Source: Actimicrobium antarcticum (lineage in GTDB: Bacteria; Pseudomonadota; Gammaproteobacteria; Burkholderiales; Burkholderiaceae_D). Taken from it: DNA of 64,000 nucleotides. Position numbers and translations under genes: made by a program. Below the pieces are notes generated by a model. That model saw only the letters and a program-made list of their open reading frames with translations, was not told the DNA's origin and did no database searches. Location: NCBI RefSeq assembly GCF_039536745.1, contig NZ_BAAAZE010000008.1, positions 124,001-188,000 on the forward strand. The letters run 5' to 3'. Numbering within the stretch: the stretch's first letter is position 1; every line of letters begins with the position of its first letter. Shown one piece after another: positions 45,935 to 55,277 of the stretch.

Positions 45935-47080
45935 TTAGTTAATCCAGAGCCGGATCGAATCCCAGGCGCGGCCAAAAATACCGGCTTCGCCGACGGTTTC
46001 CAGCGCCACGATCGGGAATTCTGCAATCGCTTTGCCATCGACCATCATCTTCATGGCGCCGACCTTGCTGTTGGCGGCAATCGGTGCAACCAACGGGTCC
46101 TTGCGCTCAAGCACGGGCTTCATTTTTGCCGCGACACCCTTCGACACCGTCACATACACATCCTGCGTGAAACCGATCTTGATGGTCTTGCCAGTGCCTT
46201 TCCAGATCACCGGCGTTTCGACCGGCTGGTTCTTCGCATACAGCTTGACGGTGTCAAAATTCTGGAAGCCCCAGTTCAGCAGCTTCTGGCTTTCCTGGGT
46301 CCGGCTCTGGTCCGAATTGGCACCCAGAACCACCGACACCAGCCGGCGTTCGCCGCTGCCGTTGGGACGCTTCGCCGACGAGATGATGCAATAGCCGGCG
46401 GCTTCGGTATGCCCGGTCTTCATGCCATCGACAGTCGGGTCCAGCCACAGCAGGCGGTTGCGGTTCGGTTGCGTGATCTTGTTGTAAGTGAAGCTCCTGA
46501 TCGAATCGATCTTGTAGAACTCCGGATAGTCGCGAATCACATGCGAGGCCAGTGTCGCCAGGTCTTGCGCGGTCGAATAATTTTCCTTGCTCGGCAAGCC
46601 GTGCGGATTGCCGAACTGGGTAGCGGTCAGCCCCATGCGCTTGGCTTCCCGGTTCATCAGCACGACGAAGGCTTCTTCGGTACCGGCGACGGCTTCGGCC
46701 AGCGCGACTGCGGCGTCGTTACCGGACTGGATCATCAGGCCATGCAACAGGTCATCGATCGAAACCGGCGTGGCGGGATCGATGAACATTTTCGAGCTGC
46801 TGGGATCGACTTTCCAGGCGCGTACCGAGACATTCACCATTTGCTTCAGGTCGAGCCGTTTTTCCTTGATGGCGAGGAAGGTGACGTAAGCCGTCATGAT
46901 CTTGGTCAGCGACGCCGGTTCGATCCGCATCCCGGGATCTTGCGACGCCAGCACCTGGCCACTGGTGGTGTCGAGCAGCAGCCACGACTTGGCGGCGACG
47001 ATGGGGGCGGGGATGGTTTGTGCAAATGCAGACGACAACGAGAAGACGGTAGCAGCAATGGCTACAACAAGGATTTTCAT
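45935..47080 (-). CDS. dacC: D-alanyl-D-alanine carboxypeptidase (PBP5/6-like)
   Basis: Periplasmic DD-carboxypeptidase of 381 residues, trimming the terminal D-Ala of peptidoglycan pentapeptides. Signal peptide MKILVVAIAATVFSLSSAFA. Active-site motifs: SLTK (EPASLTKIMTAYV), SGN (MIQSGNDAAVALAEA) and KTG (DGMKTGHTEAAGYC). The C-terminal beta-rich PBP5_C domain ends GRAWDSIRLWIN, an amphipathic membrane-anchoring helix. A Met 11 codons upstream (MPARRF) lacks a ribosome site, so the signal-peptide start is used. The gene symbol is by similarity; dacA is equally possible. Confidence 0.93.
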   Translation of the reverse strand: MKILVVAIAATVFSLSSAFAQTIPAPIVAAKSWLLLDTTSGQVLASQDPGMRIEPASLTKIMTAYVTFLAIKEKRLDLKQMVNVSVRAWKVDPSSSKMFIDPATPVSIDDLLHGLMIQSGNDAAVALAEAVAGTEEAFVVLMNREAKRMGLTATQFGNPHGLPSKENYSTAQDLATLASHVIRDYPEFYKIDSIRSFTYNKITQPNRNRLLWLDPTVDGMKTGHTEAAGYCIISSAKRPNGSGERRLVSVVLGANSDQSRTQESQKLLNWGFQNFDTVKLYAKNQPVETPVIWKGTGKTIKIGFTQDVYVTVSKGVAAKMKPVLERKDPLVAPIAANSKVGAMKMMVDGKAIAEFPIVALETVGEAGIFGRAWDSIRLWIN

Positions 47081-47192
47081 CAAAATGTTCACTGTAAAAC
47101 GCCGTGCCGGCATGGCCGCGGCGGGGTGGGACGAAGGCGAGAAGCCGGACAAACAACTTGACGCGATTATAACGTCCAGGGAAGTGTCAAAC

Positions 47193-47828
47193 TCAGCGGT
47201 GCCATGCTTCGACTACGCTGTTCTTGATATGTTGCAATTTGCGATGAAAAAAATGATCCGCGCCCGGCACCACCAGCACCGGAATGTCTTGCGGGCGCAG
47301 CCAGTCCAGCACCGCGGTCAACGGAATCGTGTCGTCGAGCTCGCCATGGATCAGGATGGTGTCGGCCGGGATGGCTGGCATGGCCCATTTGCCGGCCGCC
47401 GCACCGACCAGAATCAGCCGTTCGGCGGGGGTGCCTTGCGCGATCAGGCGCTGCTGCAATTGCGCCTGCACGAAGGTGCCGAATGAAAACCCGGCCAGCG
47501 CGAACGGCAAGCCCGGCAACTGTTGCTGCATGTGGTCCAGCAGTGCTGCCATGTCATCGGTTTCGCCCAGGCCTTCGTCATGCACGCCAGCCGAGCTGCC
47601 GACGCCGCGAAAATTCATCCGTACCGCCGCGTAACCGATGCTGACAAAAGCGCGCGCCAGCGTCTGTGCCACCTTGTTGTCCATCGTGCCGCCATACAGC
47701 GGATGCGGATGCGCCACCAGCACGATGCCGCGTGGGCTCGGGTCGGTATCGGTATCCGGCAGGTCGAGTGCGCACTCCAGTTGGCCGGCCGCGCCGGTGA
47801 TGGTAAATGGCTGGGTGTGGGCATTCAT
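47193..47828 (-). CDS. Alpha/beta hydrolase
   Basis: Serine hydrolase of 211 residues. Catalytic features: oxyanion segment VAHPHPLYGGTMDNKVAQTL, RMNFRGVGSSAGVHDEG, nucleophile elbow GFSFG (residues about 112-116), acid region ILIHGELDDTIPL and His in VPGADHFFHRKL. This short family is widespread in proteobacteria and has no assigned substrate. It is followed by a 110-base gap before the carboxypeptidase gene and lies 25 bases downstream of the ferredoxin-like gene, so the two are probably cotranscribed. Confidence 0.85.
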   Translation of the reverse strand: MNAHTQPFTITGAAGQLECALDLPDTDTDPSPRGIVLVAHPHPLYGGTMDNKVAQTLARAFVSIGYAAVRMNFRGVGSSAGVHDEGLGETDDMAALLDHMQQQLPGLPFALAGFSFGTFVQAQLQQRLIAQGTPAERLILVGAAAGKWAMPAIPADTILIHGELDDTIPLTAVLDWLRPQDIPVLVVPGADHFFHRKLQHIKNSVVEAWHR

Positions 47829-47853
47829 GCAGTGGGTCCCGTGCAGTGCTGGT

Positions 47854-48171
47854 TCAAATTTTCAGGCGCTCGACGATCTCGCCGCCGATCAGATGGGTGT
47901 CGATGATGTCATCGATGTCGTCGGTATCGATGTAGGTGTACCAGGTTCCTTGCGGATAAATCACCAGTACCGGTCCTTCTTCGCAACGGTCGAGGCAGCC
48001 GGACTGGTTGATGCGGATCTTGCCCTGGCCATTCAGGTCGAGTGCTTTCAGGCGTTTTTTGGCGTGCTTCTGCGCCGCCTGGGCACCGCGGTCGCCGCAA
48101 CAGGGGCGGCCATCCTCGCGCTGGTTCATGCAAATGAAAACGTGCTGTTCGAAATACGGTGTGTTGTCCAT
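47854..48171 (-). CDS. Thioredoxin-fold 2Fe-2S ferredoxin domain protein
   Basis: Protein of 105 residues. Conserved Cys: FICMNQREDGRPCCGDRGA and RINQSGCLDRCEEGPVLVIYPQGTWY, the pattern of shethna/NuoE-like thioredoxin-fold 2Fe-2S proteins. It probably is a small electron carrier; partner unknown. The start is the ATG at 48169-48171; similarity begins there. Confidence 0.88.
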   Translation of the reverse strand: MDNTPYFEQHVFICMNQREDGRPCCGDRGAQAAQKHAKKRLKALDLNGQGKIRINQSGCLDRCEEGPVLVIYPQGTWYTYIDTDDIDDIIDTHLIGGEIVERLKI

Positions 48172-48256
48172 GATCGCTCGCTAAAAATAGGAAGAGTCCG
48201 GAAAAAAGTGGCAGACGTGCATCATACGTTAGCAACGGCGCTGTCCAGCAAGTTGG

Positions 48257-49402
48257 TCAGCCGGCGGCCCTGACCCGGTGCACCGGATGCATCAGAAACC
48301 AGAGCGCAAAGAACGGCCACACCAGCGACAGGAACTGTGCAGCGCCGTTAAAACTAAGGAATTTGCCCTGGACCCAACCCTGCAAGGTCGCCAGAAAATA
48401 CGGATTCGGCGGAATGAAATTCACTGCCAGCAAACCGATCAGCAGCATCAGCACGGCGCTGCGGCGCTGGATTTTTTGCGACGCGAAGGCCAGCGCGGCC
48501 AGCATCAGCAAACTCAGCAGCACACCGCCGCGTGCACCCGGTGTCAGCCAGACGAAGGCATTTTCGGGTGCGAACAGCAGCGCCGTGGCCATCGACTTGA
48601 CGGCGAGTGCGAGCACGATGGTCAGCAGCGCCAGCATCCAGCGCGGTGCTTTTTTACGCAGCAGGCACAGCAGCGTCAGGACCGCGCCGGTCATGCCGAA
48701 CGCCGTGATGATGGTTTCAAACAGCCAGAATTGTTCGGCGCTGAGCAGCAGATCGGGACGTAACAGGCCGCCCAGATCAACCGGATTGCCAACCAGGTCC
48801 GAGACCCAATCCGACAGAATCGGCATCAGCTGGCCCTGGCCAAACAAATAACCTTGCGGATAAATCTGTGCCAGTGGCCAGGCGCAGATCACGATCAGGC
48901 CGCGGCTGGCTTCGGGCAGGAACCAGCGCCGGCGCAGCAGCTGCAAGCGGCTCTGTCCCAGCAAAAAGCCGCTGCTCAGCAGTCCGATCAGGCCACCCAC
49001 GACCGCGCCGCCCACATTGGTCAGCAAGTCCAGGTTGGACGGCACCCGCGTGGGCAAAAATGTCTGCGCCGCTTCCATCGAGCCGGACCACAGGACGGCG
49101 GCGCCCAGCACTACCAGCAATGCCAGCGCGCCACGGATGCGCGGATAAATCGCCAGCACCAGCAGCATGCCGAATGGCATGTACGCCGCCACATTGGTCA
49201 CCACATCGAAGACGGTCCAGTAGTGCGGCAGCGGCGCGCTCACGTAGGCCAATGGCGGCAGGCCATGGCTTTGCCAGCCGACGAACGGATACAGGCTGGC
49301 ATACAGGATCAGCAGCGCGTAACCGAACAACGCCAGGCGCACGAACACCGATCCGTCCGGCGGGACGGTGGCATGCGCATCGTGGCTGGCGCTGTCGGTC
49401 AT
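48257..49402 (-). CDS. VanZ-family membrane protein
   Basis: Membrane protein of 381 residues with about nine or ten hydrophobic segments. The VanZ-type N-terminal region is visible: YALLILYASLYPFVGW, FDVVTNVAAYMPFGMLLVLA and FLPTRVPSNLDLLTNVGGAVVG. VanZ was linked to teicoplanin resistance, but the general role is unknown. Its start overlaps the stop of the upstream lipoprotein gene by one base (TAATG), so it belongs to the lipid-transport operon and may contribute to envelope lipid or polymer handling. Confidence 0.85.
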   Translation of the reverse strand: MTDSASHDAHATVPPDGSVFVRLALFGYALLILYASLYPFVGWQSHGLPPLAYVSAPLPHYWTVFDVVTNVAAYMPFGMLLVLAIYPRIRGALALLVVLGAAVLWSGSMEAAQTFLPTRVPSNLDLLTNVGGAVVGGLIGLLSSGFLLGQSRLQLLRRRWFLPEASRGLIVICAWPLAQIYPQGYLFGQGQLMPILSDWVSDLVGNPVDLGGLLRPDLLLSAEQFWLFETIITAFGMTGAVLTLLCLLRKKAPRWMLALLTIVLALAVKSMATALLFAPENAFVWLTPGARGGVLLSLLMLAALAFASQKIQRRSAVLMLLIGLLAVNFIPPNPYFLATLQGWVQGKFLSFNGAAQFLSLVWPFFALWFLMHPVHRVRAAG

Positions 49403-50022
49403 TATTTTTTCGGCGGCAGCGGCAGCGTAGCCAGCCAGCCGACCAGCTCGGTGATCAGCGCGTCACTGGCGTCGGCCAGTGCACGGGCACCACCGGCCGC
49501 ATCGGCACTGGCTGCCGGACGTTGCTGCGTGAAGGTTTTCTGGGCCAGCAGGATGCGGCCATTGAAGACCGCAACCCGTACCGTCACGCGGGCGTCGCTT
49601 TGCGTGGGTGACGAAAACACCTGCACGAATTCATCGGTATCAAGGCGCACCAGCGGCACATTGATCGCACCGTCTGAGCCTGCGACGACCGGATTGCCGA
49701 CCTGGCCGAGACGCGCTTTCAGGCGCTGTTCCAGCATCGGGGCCGGTGCCATGGTCCAGCTGCTCTCGGCGTACTGATGTGGTTGCTGGTCATTGGCATA
49801 GGCCAGCCGGTAAACCATGCGCGGGCTGTCCAGAAACGGTGACGACGTGGCCGTGGCAATACTCAGAGGTGGCAGCGCCAGTGCCGCGCCGGGGACCGCA
49901 TGGGTTACCGGATGCAGCGGCCCGAGATCGAACAGCGCAACCGGACGGGTTGTGGTCGCACATCCGGCCAGCAACAGCAGGCCGGCCAGCAGCAGGCAGG
50001 GGAGGCGAAACGAACGATTCAT
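49402..50022 (-). CDS. ABC-transport auxiliary lipoprotein (PqiC/YmbA-like)
   Basis: Outer-membrane lipoprotein of 206 residues. Signal peptide MNRSFRLPCLLLAGLLLLAG with LLAGC lipobox. The mature part has the PqiC/DUF330 shape: FDLGP near the N-terminus, PRMVYRLAYANDQQPHQYAESSWTMAPAPMLEQRL in the middle, and a Lys-ending C-terminus. It should sit under the outer membrane and receive lipid from the MCE ring. The lipobox fixes the start against a frame extending 65 codons upstream. It follows the MCE gene by 61 bases. Confidence 0.88.
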   Translation of the reverse strand: MNRSFRLPCLLLAGLLLLAGCATTTRPVALFDLGPLHPVTHAVPGAALALPPLSIATATSSPFLDSPRMVYRLAYANDQQPHQYAESSWTMAPAPMLEQRLKARLGQVGNPVVAGSDGAINVPLVRLDTDEFVQVFSSPTQSDARVTVRVAVFNGRILLAQKTFTQQRPAASADAAGGARALADASDALITELVGWLATLPLPPKK

Positions 50023-50083
50023 GGCGTTCCTGACAAGTTGAAAATCACACGGAATCCGATCTGCAAAAGAGCGCCGTGCCGGT

Positions 50084-51019
50084 TCATCGGGCCGGCGCCA
50101 CGAAGCCGGCTTCGCCCGGACCGGGCGTAGCGGGACCGGCACCGAACAGAATGCTTTGCGGGCGATTGTTGAACGTCTCCAGCGTGCGGTCCAGCGCGCG
50201 CAGCGTCGAGCGGGCATCGCCGCTCAGCGGCAGCGCTTCGAGTTCGATCCGGCTCGCCACCGAACCGAGCTGATCGATCGTCAGTGCCAGCCGGTCCAGC
50301 GCACCGTCGGGAGACTGCAGTTTGTTACTCAGTCCATTGAGATTGTTCGTCAGTTTGCTGACATCGCCCGACAGCGTATTGACCGACACCAGCGTGCGGT
50401 TGGCTTGTGCAGTCAGTGCCGGCAAGGTCGACAGGGTGGGTTCCAGCTGGCGCGGAATAGTTTCGATGGCGATCGCCGCCTTGCTGACATTGGTGAAGGC
50501 ACCCAGCATCAGCGCCTGGTTTTCCGGGGTCATCAGGGTGTTCAGGCGCAGCGTCAGTTCTTCGGTTTGTTTCAGGATCGCCAGCCCGCGGTTCTGCAGG
50601 TTGTCCAGCAGGCTGGGCCGCATCGCAATGCGGGCAATCTGGTCTTTCGAGCTGGGTAGCTTGACCGGATTGACGCCATCGTCATCGAGCTGCACATACG
50701 CGATGCCGGTCACGCCCTGATAACCAAGCACGCCATAGGTGGATGTCGTGACCGGGGTGTCGGGCTTGACGCTGATGTGGATCAGGATCTGACCCGGCAC
50801 TTTCGGATCGAACGTGATTTCATCGACCTTGCCGACATCCAGGCCGCGATAGCGCACGTCGGCTTGCGGGTTCAGTCCGGGTACCGACAGCTTGGTCGCC
50901 ATTTCGTAGGGCACGCGCTCGACCCGGTCGCGGTTGAACCACATCGCCAGCAGGATGCCCGCCACCAGTAGCACCAGCGTAAAAATACCGGCGATCAGTG
51001 CGTGGGATTTATTTTCCAT
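50084..51019 (-). CDS. MlaD/MCE family protein
   Basis: Substrate-binding MCE protein of 311 residues, anchored in the inner membrane by one N-terminal helix (about 8-27; ALIAGIFTLVLLVAGILLAM). The MCE domain spans about 38-115 (LNPQADVRYRGLDVGKVDEI, GYQGVTGIAYVQL). A helical region follows (about 150-270; VNTLSGDVSKLTNNLNGL), as in longer MCE proteins that form a tube across the periplasm. It should assemble as a hexamer on the permease/ATPase encoded just upstream. Confidence 0.93.
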   Translation of the reverse strand: MENKSHALIAGIFTLVLLVAGILLAMWFNRDRVERVPYEMATKLSVPGLNPQADVRYRGLDVGKVDEITFDPKVPGQILIHISVKPDTPVTTSTYGVLGYQGVTGIAYVQLDDDGVNPVKLPSSKDQIARIAMRPSLLDNLQNRGLAILKQTEELTLRLNTLMTPENQALMLGAFTNVSKAAIAIETIPRQLEPTLSTLPALTAQANRTLVSVNTLSGDVSKLTNNLNGLSNKLQSPDGALDRLALTIDQLGSVASRIELEALPLSGDARSTLRALDRTLETFNNRPQSILFGAGPATPGPGEAGFVAPAR

Positions 51020-51039
51020 GGTGGTCTTGGTGTTTGTAG

Positions 51040-51846
51040 TTAGGTGGCTTCGTGCAATGGCTCATGAGGTCCTCCATGTTGATCCAGAACCTGGAGCGCG
51101 CGACGGCCGCGTCCGCCCAGGAAAAATTGTTCGATAAACGGATGCGGCACCGCAATCACTTCCTGCGCCGAGCCGTAGGCAATCAGGTGTTTGTCGGCCA
51201 ATACCGCAATCCGTGTCGACAGCGCCAGCAGCGTATCGAGGTCATGCGTGACCATCACCACGGTCAACTGCATCGCCTCGCGCAACGACGCGATCAGCGC
51301 CACAAAACTATCCGCCAGACTTGGGTCGAGTCCGGCCGTGGGTTCGTCCAGAAACAGCAGCTCCGGCTCCAGCGCCAGCGCCCGTGCCAGCGCGACCCGC
51401 TTGACCATGCCGCCCGACAGATCCGAGGGCATCTTCAGCGCATCCGCCGGTGTCAGCCCGACCATCTGCAACTTCAACAGTACCGCATCGCGGATCAGGT
51501 CTTCGGGCAGCGTGCGCAATTCGCGCATCGGTTGCGCCACATTGTCGAATGTGGTCAGCGCCGAAAACAGCGCGCCATGCTGGAACAGCATGCCCCAGCG
51601 GTTGCGCATCTGCTGCAGGCGCGCGCTGTCGGCTTCCTGCAGGTTGTCACCAAAGATGGTGACGGTGCCGCGGGTCGGGGTTTCGAGTCCCAGCATCTGG
51701 CGCAGCAGTGTGGTCTTGCCGGAACCGGAACCGCCGACCAGCGCCACCACCTCGCCCTGTTCGACCTGCAGGTTGAGGTCTTCGTGCACCACGGTCTTGC
51801 CGAACGTGGTCCACAGTCCGGCCACATCGATGATGGGCGTAGCCAT
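51040..51846 (-). CDS. ABC transporter ATP-binding protein (MlaF-like)
   Basis: ATPase of 268 residues. Walker A GGSGSGKTTL (about 36-45), signature DLSGGMVKRVALARAL, Walker B LLFLDEPTAGLD and switch His in VMVTHDLD. The C-terminal tail IEQFFLGGRGRRA is MlaF-like. Its start overlaps the permease gene's stop (TGATG), and the MCE gene follows 20 bases on. Together they form the energising half of a lipid transporter. Confidence 0.95.
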   Translation of the reverse strand: MATPIIDVAGLWTTFGKTVVHEDLNLQVEQGEVVALVGGSGSGKTTLLRQMLGLETPTRGTVTIFGDNLQEADSARLQQMRNRWGMLFQHGALFSALTTFDNVAQPMRELRTLPEDLIRDAVLLKLQMVGLTPADALKMPSDLSGGMVKRVALARALALEPELLFLDEPTAGLDPSLADSFVALIASLREAMQLTVVMVTHDLDTLLALSTRIAVLADKHLIAYGSAQEVIAVPHPFIEQFFLGGRGRRALQVLDQHGGPHEPLHEAT

Positions 51847-52970
51847 CAGAACCCCACGCCGTTAAAGACAATCGCAAACACCGCATCGGCCAGGATCACC
51901 ACCGTGATGGCCGATACCACCGAGCTGGTGGTACCGGCACCGAGGCTCTCGGTGTTGGCCTTGATCCGGAAGCCGAAGTGACACGCTACCAGCGCAATCA
52001 GGCTGCCAAACACCACACCCTTGCCGATACCGATCCAGTAATTCGCCAGTGGCACCGCATCGGGCAACTTGTGGATGAAGTAGCGCGGCGACAGGCCCAG
52101 TTCCAGTTTGGCCGCGACCATCCCGCCCAGCAACGCCATCGTGTCGGTCCAGATGACCAGCAGCGGCATCGCGATCGCCAGCGCCAGCACTTTCGGCAGG
52201 ATCAATCGAAAGCCGTGGGGCAATCCCATCACCAGCATCGCATCGAGTTCTTCGTTGACCCGCATCACGCCCAGCTGCGCCGTGATCGACGAACCGGACC
52301 GACCAGCCACCAGAATCGCGGCGAGTAGCGGGCCCAGTTCGCGGATGATGCTCATGCCTAGAATGTTGACCAGATAAATGTCGCCGCCAAACGAATGCAA
52401 CTGCTGCGCCGACAAATACGACAGCACCACGCCAATCAGAAACCCGACCAGCGCCGTAATCCCCAGAGCCTGGAAACCGATGTGATAAATGTTGGATGAA
52501 ATTTCTTTCCAGGGACCGCGTCGCGGGTCCGCCAGAAAACGGCGCATGTCGAGCACGAATTGCCCGATCAGGCCCACAAAACTCCACAGGTGTTCCGACA
52601 ACCCCTGCATCCTGGCGCCGAGCGCCGCGATCGTCATCCAGCGCACTGCCGGCGGTTCCGGCAGCGTCAGCGTCCCGGCGTCCTGCAGGCGCTGGAAAAA
52701 CTCCTCCTGGCCGTCGCCCAGCACCAGTTTGGCGGGCCGCACCTTGCCCCAGGTATTCCACAGCCACTGTGCGCCGATGTGGTCGAGCGCGGTCACCTGC
52801 GTCAAGTCCCATTCCGCCCGATCCGCGTCCCGGATGCCGCCCAGGCTCGCGTCGAGTTGCCCGAACACGCCCGCGCCGGAGAGCGCATGCACCTGCCAGG
52901 TGCCAGTGGCACACAGCGTGGACGGTCGGGCGGGATCAATGGTCAGGGCGGGAGCAACGGGTTTTTGCAT
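51846..52970 (-). CDS. STAS-MlaE fused ABC permease
   Basis: Permease of 374 residues and first gene of the operon. The N-terminal 110 residues resemble a STAS domain (ATGTWQVHALSGAGVFGQLD; LTQVTALDHIGAQWLWNTWG), equivalent to the separate MlaB of E. coli. The C-terminal 255 residues are the MlaE permease (YHIGFQALGITALVGFLIGV, RELGPLLAAILVAGRSGSSI, EELDAMLVMGLPHGFRLILP). The open frame extends 150 codons upstream, overlapping the divergent birA gene, and is rejected there. The domain order places STAS control in the same polypeptide. Confidence 0.92.
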   Translation of the reverse strand: MQKPVAPALTIDPARPSTLCATGTWQVHALSGAGVFGQLDASLGGIRDADRAEWDLTQVTALDHIGAQWLWNTWGKVRPAKLVLGDGQEEFFQRLQDAGTLTLPEPPAVRWMTIAALGARMQGLSEHLWSFVGLIGQFVLDMRRFLADPRRGPWKEISSNIYHIGFQALGITALVGFLIGVVLSYLSAQQLHSFGGDIYLVNILGMSIIRELGPLLAAILVAGRSGSSITAQLGVMRVNEELDAMLVMGLPHGFRLILPKVLALAIAMPLLVIWTDTMALLGGMVAAKLELGLSPRYFIHKLPDAVPLANYWIGIGKGVVFGSLIALVACHFGFRIKANTESLGAGTTSSVVSAITVVILADAVFAIVFNGVGF

Positions 52971-53026
52971 GGGGGCAGTGTAAGTGAGATCGCTGGCGTC
53001 GTCACTGCAGCCGCTACAATGCCGGC

Positions 53027-53821
53027 ATGACACCGCTCTATTCCCCTGCTCGTATCGCCGCCGCACTGCATACCGCCGTGCCCGGCCTGGCCATCGAAGC
53101 GGTGGCCGAGACCGGCTCGACCAATGCCGACCTGCTGGCGCGGCTGGGCCAGCTGGATGCGCCGCTGCTGCTGATCGCCGAGCAGCAACACGCCGGCCGT
53201 GGTCGCGCCGGACGCACCTGGCATTCCGCCCGCGGCGCATCGCTGACGTTTTCGCTGGCGTGGCGCGTGCGCATGCCGGTGCAGGCACTGGTCGGTTTGC
53301 CGCTGGCAGTGGGTGTCGCGATTGCCGAAGTGCTCGATGGCCTCGGCCTGCCGGTACAACTGAAATGGCCAAACGACGTCTTGTGCGAACACCGCAAACT
53401 GGCCGGCATCCTGATCGAAACCGCACTCGACAAGCAAGACAGCCAGCGACTCTGGGCCGTCATCGGCATCGGCATCAACCTCTCCGGCGATACCGCGCTG
53501 GCGGCGCGCATCGGGCAGCCGGTGGCCACGCTCACTGACAGTGTCGGCCTCGACCGCGACCTGCTGATGGCGGCATTGCTGGACCGGCTATGCCTGACCA
53601 TGCAGGAATTCGAACAATACGGCTTCAGTGTCTTCGCCCAACGCTGGAATGCGCTGCACCTGTATCGCGGCCAGCAGGTCAGCATCATCGATCGCGGCCA
53701 GATCCAGGCCGAAGGCACTGCGCTCGGCGTCGATGCACAGGGCCGCTTGCTGCTCGACACCCCACAGGGCCGCAAAGCCATCGTGGCCGGCGATGTCTCG
53801 CTGCGTGCCCTGAAATCCTGA
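53027..53821 (+). CDS. birA: Biotin--[acetyl-CoA-carboxylase] ligase, monofunctional
   Basis: Ligase of 264 residues that biotinylates the biotin carboxyl carrier protein. The biotinoyl-AMP site is AEQQHAGRGRAGRTWHS and the second motif LKWPNDVLCEHRKLAGIL; a C-terminal SH3-like domain follows (LYRGQQVSIIDRG). It lacks the N-terminal winged helix of E. coli BirA, so it should not repress bio genes. It is followed two bases later by coaX, a common Burkholderiales pair. Confidence 0.94.
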   Translation: MTPLYSPARIAAALHTAVPGLAIEAVAETGSTNADLLARLGQLDAPLLLIAEQQHAGRGRAGRTWHSARGASLTFSLAWRVRMPVQALVGLPLAVGVAIAEVLDGLGLPVQLKWPNDVLCEHRKLAGILIETALDKQDSQRLWAVIGIGINLSGDTALAARIGQPVATLTDSVGLDRDLLMAALLDRLCLTMQEFEQYGFSVFAQRWNALHLYRGQQVSIIDRGQIQAEGTALGVDAQGRLLLDTPQGRKAIVAGDVSLRALKS

Positions 53822-53823
53822 CC

Positions 53824-54597
53824 ATGCTGCTGCTCGTCGACGCCGGCAATACACGGATCAAATGGGCGCTGGTCGACCCGCATCGCGCGTTACCAAAGTG
53901 TTCTGGCGATGGCCGGGTCGATGCCGGATGGCTGGCCTCGGGTGCAGTGCTGCAGGCTGACGTGGCGACGTTGGCGCAGGTATGGCAGCACTGCGGCGCC
54001 AACCGTGTCGTGGTCGCCAATGTGGCCGGTCCCGCCGTGCGTGAACGACTCGCGCAGCTGCTGCACGACACGCTGGGCGTGACGCCGCAATGGTTTACCT
54101 CCAGCGCGAATGCTGCTGGCTTGCGCAACGGGTATCGCAATCCGCTACAGCTGGGCTGCGACCGCTTTGCCTCGATGATCGGCGCGCGGGCGCTGTTTCC
54201 GGCGCAGGCGCTGCTGGTCGTCACCTGCGGCACCGCCACCACCATCGACGCGGTCAGCGCGGCCGGTGATTTCATGGGCGGGATGATTTTGCCGGGGCTG
54301 GGCCTGATGGCGACGTCGCTGGCGCGCCATACTGCACAGCTGCCGCAGATCGGCGCGGCCTTCGTGGTGCCACCGCTGTTTGCCGACAATACCGACGACG
54401 CCATCCTGAGTGGTTGCCTGAGCGCGCAAGCCGGTGCCATCGAACGCGCACTGGCCGCGCATCCCGGTGCGCGCTGCATCCTGTCGGGTGGTGCGGCGGT
54501 GGCGGTCATGGCCACGCTGTCGGTCCCGATGACGCATGTCGATAACCTGGTACTGCTTGGTTTGCAGGCCACCCACCTGAGCGCGCCCTCATGCTGA
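53824..54597 (+). CDS. coaX: Type III pantothenate kinase
   Basis: First enzyme of CoA synthesis; 257 residues. Type III features: MLLLVDAGNTRIKWALVDP (phosphate loop), GCDRFASMIGAR, TCGTATTIDAVSAAGDFMGG and GLGLMATSLARHTAQLP. This class needs a monovalent cation and is not inhibited by CoA. The ATG lies two bases after the birA stop; the SPOR gene starts seven bases before its own stop, so the three genes form one operon. Confidence 0.94.
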   Translation: MLLLVDAGNTRIKWALVDPHRALPKCSGDGRVDAGWLASGAVLQADVATLAQVWQHCGANRVVVANVAGPAVRERLAQLLHDTLGVTPQWFTSSANAAGLRNGYRNPLQLGCDRFASMIGARALFPAQALLVVTCGTATTIDAVSAAGDFMGGMILPGLGLMATSLARHTAQLPQIGAAFVVPPLFADNTDDAILSGCLSAQAGAIERALAAHPGARCILSGGAAVAVMATLSVPMTHVDNLVLLGLQATHLSAPSC

Positions 54598-55277
54598 AAT
54601 TTCTGTTCTGGTTACTGTTGCTGATCAATGCCGTACTGTTTGCGGTACAGCGCGGCGCGCTCGATGCGATCCTGCCCAACGCGCCCGAACCCCAGCGGAT
54701 GCAGCAGCAGATAACCCCTGAAAAAATACTGATGATGTCGGTTGCTGTCGCCACTCCGGTCACGGCCGCAGCGCCACCTGTTGCGCTTGTTGCACCTGTT
54801 GCACCGGTGGCAGTTGCCGCGCCGGTCTGTGTCGAGCTGGGCGATTTCACGGAAGCCGAAGCCAGTCGTTTCGATGCGGGCGTCAGTGCGCTGGCGCTGA
54901 ACGCGCCAATGACACGCCGTCGCGTGGTCGATACCACCAGCAATATCGTCTACATCCCTTCGCTGGGCGACAAGGAATCAGCGGATCGCAAGCTGGCCGA
55001 ATTGAAGCGGCTCGGCATCAAGGATTTATATATATTGCAAACGCCCGGCGAGTTTCAATACGCCATTTCGCTGGGTATTTTCAAGAGCCGCGCTGCGGCT
55101 GAATTTCATCTGGACGAAGTGAGCAGGCAGGGCGTGCGGACCGGCCGTATCGGCAGCCGTGGCAAAGCCAAGATCGCTTTTCAGTTGCGCGATGTCGATG
55201 AAGCCGCGGTCGCTGGCGTCATCGAGCTGGCGGCAACCATCGGCAAGGTTGAACAGCGTAACTGCGCTGCCAAATAA
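54591..55277 (+). CDS. SPOR-domain membrane protein
   Basis: Protein of 228 residues. An N-terminal membrane helix (MLKFLFWLLLLINAVLFAVQ) leads to an Ala/Val/Pro linker (about 45-80), a middle segment and a C-terminal SPOR domain (about 120-200; VYIPSLGDKESADRKLAELK, YAISLGIFKSRAAAEFHLDE). SPOR domains bind denuded glycan strands at the division septum. The stop codon sits within the first copy of a 238-bp tandem duplication. Confidence 0.88.
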   Translation: MLKFLFWLLLLINAVLFAVQRGALDAILPNAPEPQRMQQQITPEKILMMSVAVATPVTAAAPPVALVAPVAPVAVAAPVCVELGDFTEAEASRFDAGVSALALNAPMTRRRVVDTTSNIVYIPSLGDKESADRKLAELKRLGIKDLYILQTPGEFQYAISLGIFKSRAAAEFHLDEVSRQGVRTGRIGSRGKAKIAFQLRDVDEAAVAGVIELAATIGKVEQRNCAAK

